13,843 bases of DNA. Source: Oxalobacteraceae bacterium UBA6704 (GTDB taxonomy: Bacteria; Pseudomonadota; Gammaproteobacteria; Burkholderiales; Burkholderiaceae_D). Both the position numbers and the translations under genes were made by a program. Positions 6,650 through 12,253 of this stretch are shown here, piece after piece. Numbering within the stretch: position 1 is the stretch's first letter; the number at the start of each line of letters is the position of its first letter. Location of the stretch: the NCBI GenBank assembly GCA_002454505.1, contig DKJA01000184.1, positions 1 through 13,843 of the forward strand, given 5' to 3'. The notes under the pieces are model-generated. The model did not search any database. It saw nothing but the letters and a program-made list of their open reading frames with translations, and had not been told where the DNA came from.

Positions 6650-7567
6650 TCAGGCCGGTGTTTTCTGCGCGTCGAACAGGCCGGTCTTGGCGGTGAGGAT
6701 GGCTTCCACCGCCGGGTGCCGGATGCGCCGCTCGCTGGAGATGGCGTAGAACTGTTCGCGCAGCTCGGTGGCGGCGCCGACGGGGACGGCGCCGAATTGC
6801 GCCTTGATGTCGGCGGCCAGGCCGGCCGGCGCGAAGAACAGGCCCAGGCCATCGCGGGCGAAGGTGTTCAGCATGGCGTTGTCCTCGAATTCGCCGACGA
6901 CATCCGGCCGCACGTCGTGGTGCAGCAGCCATTCCTCGATGCGGCCGCGCAGCGCGTTGTTCCGCGTCGGCAGCAGCAGCGGCGCGTGATTGACCTGCTT
7001 GGGGAAGTCGCCGCCATGCTTGCGCGCCTGCGCCGGGGTGCCGAACAACAGCATCTCGCTTTCGCCCAGCAGGTGGCTGAACACGCGCAGGCTGGCAGTG
7101 GCGCGCACCGTGCGGTCGGTCAGCACCACGTCCAGCTTGTGCAGCGCCAGGTCGGCCAGCAGCGATTCGAATTCCCTCTCCACGCACACCAGTTTCACCG
7201 GCACCTTCATGTCGAACGCCGCGCGCAGCAGGCGGTAGGCGATCAGTTTCGGCAGCGAGTCGGAAATGCCCACCGTCAGCCGCGTGCGGCCCGCATCGGC
7301 CTCGTTCAGCGCCTCCTGCATGCGGTCGCCCAGTTCAAAGATTTGTTCCGCATAGGTCAGTGCGACGCGGCCCGCTTCCGTGGGCACCAGGCGGCGGCCC
7401 TGCTGCGTCAGCAACTGCTTGCCGACCGACTGTTCGAGTGCCGCCAGCTGCGTGCTGACCGTCTGGATGGCGAGGCCCAGGCGCTCCGCGGCGCGGGTGA
7501 CGCTGCCTTCCGCCGCCACCACGCGGAAGAAATACAGGTGGCGAAAATTGATGCCGCTGGTTTTCAT
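6650..7567 (-). CDS. nhaR: LysR-family regulator, NhaR-like
   Basis: LysR-type regulator of 305 aa, the usual family length. The winged helix-turn-helix is at about 7-65 (INFRHLYFFRVVAAEGSV, then AAERLGLAIQTVSTQLAALE); the effector domain follows from about 93. Several features match NhaR rather than generic LysR proteins: the INxxHLYxF opening, LALHKLDVVLTDR, LLLPTRNNALRGRIEEWL, GEFEDNAMLNTFA and the RRIRHPAVEAI end. E. coli NhaR activates the Na+/H+ antiporter gene nhaA in response to Na+ and alkaline pH. Here the divergent neighbour is a DUF475 membrane gene heading a Ter-type cluster, not nhaA, so that cluster is its likely target. Start ATG at 7567 has a GGAAA-type site close upstream. 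The sensed signal is inferred only from the family. Confidence 0.88.
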   Translation of the reverse strand: MKTSGINFRHLYFFRVVAAEGSVTRAAERLGLAIQTVSTQLAALEQSVGKQLLTQQGRRLVPTEAGRVALTYAEQIFELGDRMQEALNEADAGRTRLTVGISDSLPKLIAYRLLRAAFDMKVPVKLVCVEREFESLLADLALHKLDVVLTDRTVRATASLRVFSHLLGESEMLLFGTPAQARKHGGDFPKQVNHAPLLLPTRNNALRGRIEEWLLHHDVRPDVVGEFEDNAMLNTFARDGLGLFFAPAGLAADIKAQFGAVPVGAATELREQFYAISSERRIRHPAVEAILTAKTGLFDAQKTPA

Positions 7568-7671
7568 GGTTTCCGTTTTTCCGAAGTCAGGCTCATATTA
7601 TCTTCTATTTTTCAATTTGAGGAATATCTCTACACTGCATGACATCGATCAACAACATAGGGAATCACCCC
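7568..7671. promoter_or_regulatory. Divergent promoter region between the nhaR-like and DUF475 genes
   Basis: This 104-bp gap is locally AT-rich (7590-7630), the expected place for a LysR-type binding site. It contains an interrupted palindrome, TCAA-T-TTGA (7612-7620), and -10-like TATTAT (7597-7602) and TACACT (7631-7636). I could not pair these with convincing -35 elements at normal spacing. AGGGAA (about 7659-7664) is the probable ribosome-binding site of the DUF475 gene. Confidence 0.35.
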
Positions 7672-8721
7672 ATGAAGCACTTCAGGATTTCATTCCTGGT
7701 CACCTTCGTCTGTCTCGCTGTCGCGGGATGGTGGGGTTACAGGGCAGCAGGTATCGGCGGCGCGCTGTCGGCGCTGGGCGTCGCGATCATTCTCGGCATC
7801 ATGGAGGTGTCGCTGTCGTTCGACAACGCGGTGGTCAACGCCTCCGTACTGAAAACGTGGGACGCCTTCTGGCGCAAGCTGTTCCTCGGCGTCGGCATCA
7901 TCATCGCCGTGTTCGGCATGCGGCTGCTGTTCCCGCTGGTGATCGTGGCGGTGGCGGCGGACATCGGCCTGGCCGACGTGTGGACGCTGGCACTGAACAA
8001 CCCTGACGAATATTCGCGTCACCTGACCGAGCACCATGCCGAAGTGGCGGCGTTCGGCGGCATCTTCCTGCTGATGGTATTCCTGAACTTCGTGCTGGAT
8101 CACGAGAAGGAAACCCACTGGCTGGGCAACTTCGAGCGCAAGCTGGGCTCGCTGGGCAAGATCTCGTCGATCTCCGTCATCGTGGCGCTGGCCACGCTGC
8201 TGGGCTGCATGTCGCTGGTCGGCGAAGCGCAGAAGCTGGCGGTACTGCTGAGCGGTCTGTGGGGCCTGCTGATCTACATCGGTGTCGATGCGCTGTCGAA
8301 TTATCTGGAGCAGGGCGAAGCTGGCCCCACCGGCGTGGGCGACATGGTCAAGAAGGGCGGTATCGGCGGTTTCCTGTACCTGGAAGTGCTGGATGCTTCG
8401 TTCAGTTTCGACGGCGTGATCGGCGCGTTCGCCATCACCAAGGATGTCGTGATCATCATGCTGGGCCTTGCCATCGGCGCCATGTTCGTTCGTTCGATGA
8501 CGGTGTATCTTGTGGAGAAGGGTACGCTGGATGCGTATGTCTACCTCGAGCACGGTGCCCACTATGCGATCGGCATCCTGGCCGCGATCATGCTGGCAAG
8601 TATGAAGTTCCACGTGCCGGAAATCTTCACCGGCCTGATTGGTGTGGCCTTCATCGCCGCCTCCGTCTGGTCGTCGCTGCGCTACAAGAAACAGCAGCAG
8701 GCGCTTGGCATCACAGCGTAA
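7672..8721 (+). CDS. DUF475 integral membrane protein (TerC-like)
   Basis: Polytopic inner-membrane protein, 349 aa, with about eight or nine hydrophobic segments. It belongs to DUF475, a family I regard as distantly related to TerC and often found near terD genes. Two acidic membrane motifs echo those of TerC: GIMEVSLSFDNAVVN (E45, D51, N52) and EVLDASFSFDGVIGAFAIT (E238, D241, D247). They look like an internal repeat, each on a membrane helix, as expected for paired metal-coordinating sites. TerC-family proteins have been linked to Mn2+ export and tellurite resistance; this role is inference here. I chose the ATG at 7672, which opens a signal-anchor-like segment and has AGGGAA upstream; an in-frame ATG at 7639 would add an unlikely polar leader. 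It is first in the ter cluster, 128 bp before terD, and divergent from the nhaR-like gene. Confidence 0.88.
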   Translation: MKHFRISFLVTFVCLAVAGWWGYRAAGIGGALSALGVAIILGIMEVSLSFDNAVVNASVLKTWDAFWRKLFLGVGIIIAVFGMRLLFPLVIVAVAADIGLADVWTLALNNPDEYSRHLTEHHAEVAAFGGIFLLMVFLNFVLDHEKETHWLGNFERKLGSLGKISSISVIVALATLLGCMSLVGEAQKLAVLLSGLWGLLIYIGVDALSNYLEQGEAGPTGVGDMVKKGGIGGFLYLEVLDASFSFDGVIGAFAITKDVVIIMLGLAIGAMFVRSMTVYLVEKGTLDAYVYLEHGAHYAIGILAAIMLASMKFHVPEIFTGLIGVAFIAASVWSSLRYKKQQQALGITA

Positions 8722-8743
8722 CGCTGCATGGCAGGTGTTTTAA

Positions 8744-8810
8744 GGGGGGCATAACATTCGCCCCCCACTGTAAGGAATCGCGGCACGCCACCGACACCAG
8801 CTGTGCCGCG
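8744..8810 (+). promoter_or_regulatory. Two stem-loops in the leader between DUF475 and terD
   Basis: Stem-loop 1 pairs GGGGGGC (8744-8750) with GCCCCCC (8760-8766) around a 9-base loop. Stem-loop 2 pairs CGCGGCAC (8779-8786) with GTGCCGCG (8803-8810) around a 16-base loop. Both stems are perfect. Neither is followed by a T-tract on the plus strand, so simple rho-independent termination is unlikely. They lie 26 bases or more before the terD ribosome-binding site (AAGGAG, 8836-8841) and could be processing sites, mRNA stabilisers or an attenuator setting different levels of the membrane protein and the cytoplasmic Ter proteins. Confidence 0.5.
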
Positions 8811-8849
8811 CATGCAAGAGGTGTCTTTCAACCTGAAGGAGAAATCAAC

Positions 8850-9425
8850 ATGGCAATCAGTCTGCAAAAAGGCGGCAACGTCAACCTGAGCAAGGAAGCT
8901 CCCGGCCTGTCCCAACTGACGGTAGGCCTGGGCTGGGATGTCCGCGCCACCGACGGCGCCGCCTTCGACATCGACGGCTCCGCCTTCCTGCTGAAAGCGG
9001 ACGGCAAGGTACGCAGCGACGTGGACTTCATCTTCTACAACAACCTGAAGTCTTCCGACGGTTCCGTGCAGCACTCGGGCGACAACCGCACCGGCGAAGG
9101 CGAAGGCGACGACGAGAGCGTGCGCATCGACCTGACCAAGGTGCCGGCCGACGTGGACCGCATCACCATCTGCGTGACGATCCACGATGCCGAAGCGCGC
9201 CGCCAGAACTTCGGCCAGGTGCAGAAAGCGTTCGTGCGCTGCGTGAACGCCGCCACGAATGCCGAAGTGGCCCGCTACGACCTGTCGGAAGACGGCTCGA
9301 CGGAAACCGCGATGGTGTTCGGCGAGGTCTATCGCAACGGCGGCGACTGGAAGTTCAAGGCTGTCGGCCAGGGCTATAAAGGCGGCCTGGGCGCGCTGGC
9401 ATCGTCGTACGGCGTGTCGGTATAA
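8850..9425 (+). CDS. terD: TerD-family calcium-binding stress protein
   Basis: Cytoplasmic TerD protein, 191 aa, matching the usual length of about 192. It begins MAISLQKGGNVNLSKEAPGL and continues VGLGWDVRATDG, DIDGSAFLL, DFIFYNNLKSSDGSVQHSGD (59-78), the Ca2+-binding motif GDNRTGEGEGDDE (77-89), VTIHDAEARRQNFGQV and STETAMVFGEVYR. All of these align with TerD of tellurite-resistance plasmids as I recall it. TerD proteins bind Ca2+ in acidic loops and work with membrane TerC-type proteins in resistance to tellurite and other stresses; the mechanism is not settled. A strong AAGGAG lies eight bases before the ATG at 8850, so high expression is plausible. The AIM24 gene follows after 4 bp. Identification is firm; tellurite resistance itself cannot be concluded, since many bacteria carry TerD without it. 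Confidence 0.95.
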   Translation: MAISLQKGGNVNLSKEAPGLSQLTVGLGWDVRATDGAAFDIDGSAFLLKADGKVRSDVDFIFYNNLKSSDGSVQHSGDNRTGEGEGDDESVRIDLTKVPADVDRITICVTIHDAEARRQNFGQVQKAFVRCVNAATNAEVARYDLSEDGSTETAMVFGEVYRNGGDWKFKAVGQGYKGGLGALASSYGVSV

Positions 9426-9429
9426 CGCC

Positions 9430-10125
9430 ATGCCTGTCTTTACCGTGACAGGGGACGTCGATCCCTTCCTGCACGTCACACTGCGCCATGGCGAGAAGAT
9501 TTATTGCGAATCGAACGCCATGGTGATGATGGAGTCGAATCTCGAGCTGAAGGGCAAGATGAACGGCGGCCTGGGTGCGGCATTGATGCGCACCTTCGCC
9601 AACGGCGAATCGTTCTTCCAGCAGCATATCGAGGCGGTGAAGGGCGATGGCGACTGCCTGCTGTCGCCCACGTTGCCGGGCGCGATGCAGGTAGTGGATG
9701 TCGGCCAGCGCCAGTACATGATCAGCGACGGCGCCTTCGTGGCGGCCACCTTCGGGGTTGACCTGAAGGTGCGCACGCAGAACATCGGCAATGCGCTGTT
9801 CGGCCAGAGCGGCGGCTTCTTCATCACGGAAACGACGGGCAGCGGCCAGCTGGTGGTGTCGGGCTTCGGCTCGATGTCCCAGCTGGAAGTAGAACCCGGC
9901 AAGGACGTGGTGATCGACAACGCCCACGTGGTCTGCTGGGACAGCGCGCTGCGCTACGAGATCTCGGTGACGACGAACCAGAGCAGCGGTTTCCTCGGCA
10001 ACCTGGTCAACAGCGTGACGAGCGGCGAAGGCATGGTGCTGCGCTTCTCGGGCAGCGGCAAGGTGCTGGTCTGCTCGCGCAACCGCGACAACTTCGTCGC
10101 CTGGCTGTCGCGCGGCAGCAAGTAA
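9430..10125 (+). CDS. AIM24 family protein (TIGR00266-like)
   Basis: Predicted cytoplasmic protein of 231 aa with no signal peptide and no clear membrane span. It has the all-beta, Gly-rich look of the AIM24 family: MVMMESNLELKGKMNGGLG (31-49), FFQQHIEAVKGDGDCLLSPT (62-81), GAMQVVDV, YMISDGAFVAAT, GLFG-like NALFGQSGGFFITETTGSGQ, LEVEPGKDVVIDNAHVVCW and a conserved end GEGMVLRFSGSGKVLVCSRN. The yeast founder is a mitochondrial protein. Bacterial members often sit beside terD genes and are thought to be part of Ter-type stress systems, but their biochemistry is unknown. The start at 9430 is four bases after the terD stop with almost no Shine-Dalgarno, so translation probably depends on coupling to terD. 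It is sandwiched between two TerD-family genes, which suggests a shared complex. Confidence 0.9.
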   Translation: MPVFTVTGDVDPFLHVTLRHGEKIYCESNAMVMMESNLELKGKMNGGLGAALMRTFANGESFFQQHIEAVKGDGDCLLSPTLPGAMQVVDVGQRQYMISDGAFVAATFGVDLKVRTQNIGNALFGQSGGFFITETTGSGQLVVSGFGSMSQLEVEPGKDVVIDNAHVVCWDSALRYEISVTTNQSSGFLGNLVNSVTSGEGMVLRFSGSGKVLVCSRNRDNFVAWLSRGSK

Positions 10126-10150
10126 AAGTCAGAAGCACGAGCTGGAAGTA

Positions 10151-10164
10151 TGAGCTAAAGCTCA
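10151..10164 (+). promoter_or_regulatory. Small inverted repeat before the terZ-like gene
   Basis: TGAGCT (10151-10156) and AGCTCA (10159-10164) flank AA in the 54-bp gap after the AIM24 gene. The repeat ends three bases before the GGAG ribosome-binding site (10168-10171) of the terZ-like gene. It could modulate that site or mark an RNA processing point; it is short enough to be coincidence. Confidence 0.3.
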
Positions 10165-10179
10165 CATGGAGAATTAACA

Positions 10180-10761
10180 ATGTCAGTCAATCTGAGCAAG
10201 GGCCAGAAGATCTCTCTGGACAAGGAAGCGGGCGGCGCATTGAGCCGCGTGACGATGGGCCTGGGCTGGGACGCCATGAAGACCAAGGGCTTCCTCGGTT
10301 TCGGCGCGAAGACCGTGGACATCGACCTGGACGCATCCTGCGTGCTGTTCGACGACGCCAACAAATCGCTCGACGTGGTGTGGTTCCGCCAGCTGAAGAG
10401 CCGCGACGGCAGCATCGTCCACTCGGGCGACAACCGCACCGGCGCGGGCGATGGCGACGACGAGCAGATCAACGTCAGCCTGCAGCAGGTGCCGGGCAAT
10501 GTGAAGAGCATCGTGTTCATGGTGAACAGCTTCACGGGGCAGAACTTCTCGCAGGTGGAGAATGCCTACTGCCGCCTGGTCAATGCCGACAACGGCAAGG
10601 AAGTGGCGCGCTTCAACCTGTCCGTGCAGGGCGCCCACAACGCGCAGATCATGGCCAAGCTGTACCGCCACAACGGCGAATGGAAGATGCACGCGATCGG
10701 CGAGAACGGCGTCGGCCGCACCGTCGACGACCTGCTGCCGCAAGTGGCGCAACACCTGTAA
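10180..10761 (+). CDS. terZ: TerD-family protein, closest to TerZ
   Basis: Second TerD-family protein, 193 aa, probably cytoplasmic. The family frame is plain: MSVNLSKGQKISLDKEAGGA, MGLGWDAMKTKGFLGFG, VDIDLDASCVLFD (46-58), VVWFRQLKSRDGSIVHSGDN, the Ca2+ motif GDNRTGAGDGDDE (83-95), then FTGQNFSQVENAYCRLVN, AKLYRHNGEWKMHAIGE and a TVDDLLP end. The KKGFLG-type insertion after GLGWD, IDLDASCVL, SFTGQ and VENAYCR point to the TerZ branch rather than TerD proper. One acidic residue of the TerD loop is alanine here (GAGDGDDE against GEGEGDDE). The GGAG site eight bases before the ATG supports the start. It is last in the ter cluster; terminator-like structures follow at 10777 and 10877. The TerD superfamily is certain; the TerZ label is a best match from memory. 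Confidence 0.9.
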   Translation: MSVNLSKGQKISLDKEAGGALSRVTMGLGWDAMKTKGFLGFGAKTVDIDLDASCVLFDDANKSLDVVWFRQLKSRDGSIVHSGDNRTGAGDGDDEQINVSLQQVPGNVKSIVFMVNSFTGQNFSQVENAYCRLVNADNGKEVARFNLSVQGAHNAQIMAKLYRHNGEWKMHAIGENGVGRTVDDLLPQVAQHL

Positions 10762-10776
10762 GCACTTTGCAGCACC

Positions 10777-10799
10777 TGCGGCGGCTCCGTGCCGCCGCA
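10777..10799 (+). other. GC-rich hairpin after the terZ-like gene
   Basis: TGCGGCGGC (10777-10785) pairs perfectly with GCCGCCGCA (10791-10799) around TCCGT, giving a 9-bp stem 15 bp after the stop. No T-tract follows, so it may protect the mRNA 3' end or pause polymerase rather than terminate. The gap 10762-10968 also holds the terminator at 10877 and a possible promoter; I see no gene in it. Confidence 0.5.
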
Positions 10800-10876
10800 C
10801 GCAGTACCAGACATGCCGCACCGAACACTTCACGTACCGCGTTTCCCCTGCGCCAGCCCCATGGCGCGCTTCCCTT

Positions 10877-10909
10877 GCGGTGGACCGGGCAGCCGGCCAC
10901 CGCTTTTTT
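10877..10909 (+). terminator. Strong rho-independent terminator of the ter cluster
   Basis: GCGGTGG (10877-10883) pairs with CCACCGC (10897-10903), and inside it CCGG pairs with CCGG around a GCAG loop, with a single bulged A at 10884. This gives an 11-bp GC-rich stem directly followed by six Ts (10904-10909). It is the best terminator in the window and should end the transcript leaving the terZ-like gene 116 bp upstream. Confidence 0.88.
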
Positions 10910-10910
10910 A

Positions 10911-10939
10911 TTCTTCATCCAGGCGGTGGCTGGTATAAG
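10911..10939 (+). promoter_or_regulatory. Possible promoter of the 98-aa membrane protein gene
   Basis: TGGTATAAG (10931-10939) has the form of an extended -10 (TGnTATAAg). A weak TTCTTC (10911-10916) lies 17 bp before the TATAAG hexamer. It sits just after the ter terminator and about 30 bp before the ATG at 10969, where a fresh promoter is needed. Confidence 0.35.
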
Positions 10940-10968
10940 CTGGCGGCTTTCATCCTCCGGATCGTTCC

Positions 10969-11265
10969 ATGCGCCTGCTGCAGTACTTCCTGATGGTCGT
11001 CGTGTTCCTCGCCATCCTGTGCGGACCCGCCTTCCTCGTTGCGCGCGGCCTGTTCAAGCGCGGCTATCCGCGGGCGCCGCGCTGCCTGCGCTACATCCTG
11101 CCCGTGCAGGTGATCGTCGCGCCCGGCGTCATCGTGCTGATCGACGCGCTGGCGCTGTATCACGATCTCGCGGCAGTCGCGGTGACCGTCACGGCCGTCA
11201 CCAGCGCGCTCGGTGCCGGCACGATGTGGATCATCGGCGCGTTGTTCCCGGCGCGCCTGCTGTAA
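10969..11265 (+). CDS. Small membrane protein of unknown function
   Basis: 98-aa protein that I do not recognise. It has three probable membrane segments: about 5-27 (LQYFLMVVVFLAILCGPAFLV), 43-63 and 67-92. A short basic loop, RGLFKRGYPRAPRCLR, lies between the first two, which suggests a cytoplasmic loop with the N-terminus outside, or a cleaved signal followed by two helices. The ATG at 10969 is about 30 bp after a TATAAG element and has only a weak GGA upstream. The gene stands alone between the ter terminator and the esterase, which it meets tail to tail with stop codons in adjacent bases. Codon use looks like that of the neighbours, and the hydrophobic pattern makes a chance frame unlikely. 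Confidence 0.7.
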   Translation: MRLLQYFLMVVVFLAILCGPAFLVARGLFKRGYPRAPRCLRYILPVQVIVAPGVIVLIDALALYHDLAAVAVTVTAVTSALGAGTMWIIGALFPARLL

Positions 11266-12198
11266 TCACTTCATGAAGAACTCGAGCCCGCGCGCCATCG
11301 CGGGCAAGGCCGCCGAACCGTGGTTCTCGCCGGCGAACAGCATGAACTGCACGCGCGACAGCGTGCCTTCGCCGTCCAGCCGCGCGGCCAGGTTGCGTGC
11401 TTCGCCCGCCATCTGCCGCTGGTCGAGGATCGCCGCACGGGCGCCGGGCGCCACGGCACCGGATGCGGAAGGCTGTTCCAGTTCGCCCGCCGTCAGCAGC
11501 AGTGCCGGCCTGGCCGACAAGGCCTTCACGCGCAGCGCAAAACCTTCCAGGCCGCCCAGCACGATACGGTCGCGGTACCAGATCGACGGGCTGGCCGCGA
11601 CATAGGTCTGGAACATGGCGGGCCGCGTGAACAGCGCATGCAGCGTACACAGGCCGCCATACGAATGGCCATACAGCGCCTGCCGGTTCGGATCGACGGG
11701 TGCCATGGCCGCCACGAGTGGCTTCAGTTCCCGTTCGATGAAATCGAGGAAGCGGTCGGCACCGCCTTCGGTGGCCGGTGCGGCGGCGGATGGCGGCGTG
11801 TAGTCGCGCGTGCGGCCGGCGGCATCGTAATCGTTGTCGGTGGCGTAGCCGATGCCCACGACGATCGGTGCCGGCTGGCCAGTGGCCTTGCTGCGGCGCG
11901 CGGCGGTGCGGGCCATTGAGGCGAGATTGGGGAACGACGCATTGCCGTCCAGCGCGTACAGCACCGGGTGGCCACCGGCCGGCGGTGGCGTTTCCGGCAC
12001 GCTGACGAAGATGCGGTAGCGCTGGCCGGTGATGGCGGAAGCGATGTCGCGCTGGCGCGCTTGCGGCAGCACCACCGGCTGCCAAGCGTCGGTCGAAGAC
12101 GACGATGCGGCACGGGCGGCCGGCAGGCCGATGCCGACCAGTGCGGCGGCGGCCAGCATGCGGCGACGTGCGAAGAACGGGGATTCGATAAAAGACAT
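11266..12198 (-). CDS. Exported alpha/beta-hydrolase, IroE/Fes-like (siderophore) esterase
   Basis: Predicted periplasmic serine esterase of the PF00756 esterase family, 310 aa. The N-terminus has a twin-arginine-like signal (RRRMLAAAALVGIGLPAARA, 11-30) with likely cleavage after Ala30. The core shows HPVLYALDGNASFPNLA (77-93), typical of IroE/BesA-type enzymes, the nucleophile elbow GHSYGG (177-182, Ser179), ASPSIWY (202-208) and a catalytic-His candidate in GENHGS (His293). Relatives hydrolyse ester bonds of tri-catecholate siderophores so that iron can be released. That substrate is inferred, but strongly supported by a Fur box overlapping the promoter, 12 bp before the ATG. The start at 12198 places the arginines correctly; its ribosome-binding site is weak. 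No siderophore receptor or synthesis gene is visible nearby, so it may act on siderophores made by others. Confidence 0.88.
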   Translation of the reverse strand: MSFIESPFFARRRMLAAAALVGIGLPAARAASSSSTDAWQPVVLPQARQRDIASAITGQRYRIFVSVPETPPPAGGHPVLYALDGNASFPNLASMARTAARRSKATGQPAPIVVGIGYATDNDYDAAGRTRDYTPPSAAAPATEGGADRFLDFIERELKPLVAAMAPVDPNRQALYGHSYGGLCTLHALFTRPAMFQTYVAASPSIWYRDRIVLGGLEGFALRVKALSARPALLLTAGELEQPSASGAVAPGARAAILDQRQMAGEARNLAARLDGEGTLSRVQFMLFAGENHGSAALPAMARGLEFFMK

Positions 12199-12210
12199 GG
12201 GCGACTCAAA

Positions 12211-12225
12211 TGAGAATGATTCTCA
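12211..12225. promoter_or_regulatory. Fur box upstream of the esterase
   Basis: TGAGAATGATTCTCA is a perfect 7-1-7 inverted repeat; with one more matched pair the palindrome runs 12210-12226. It fits the Fur consensus TGATAATnATTATCA with one substitution per half and has the familiar TGAGAAT form. It overlaps the predicted -10 and start region of the minus-strand esterase promoter, so Fe2+-loaded Fur should block transcription when iron is plentiful. Confidence 0.9.
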
Positions 12226-12253
12226 TCATAACCCGCCACTTCGCTCATGTCAT
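12225..12253 (-). promoter_or_regulatory. Predicted sigma70 promoter of the esterase gene
   Basis: On the minus strand ATGACA (12253-12248) and TATGAT (12230-12225) are separated by exactly 17 bp, each differing from consensus by one base (TTGACA, TATAAT). Transcription would start near 12218, inside the Fur box. The -35 lies within the last codons of the upstream permease/protease gene, so iron control would be independent of that gene's own promoter, although readthrough is possible. Confidence 0.72.

Noticed and set aside
7568..7671. Manganese (yybP-ykoY) riboswitch upstream of the TerC-like gene
   Set aside because: The gap is only 104 bp, shared with a divergent promoter, and shows none of the stacked stems or conserved loops expected.
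8744..8766. Hairpin after the DUF475 gene as a rho-independent terminator
   Set aside because: The stem is good, but no T-run follows on the plus strand and terD lacks a visible promoter of its own. It is listed as leader structure instead.
9070..10460. Stretch of near-identical DNA in the two terD-family genes as a recent recombination tract
   Set aside because: The shared run covers only the conserved Ca2+-binding motif (codons for HSGDNRTG), and the flanks differ widely. Protein-level constraint plus codon bias explains it.
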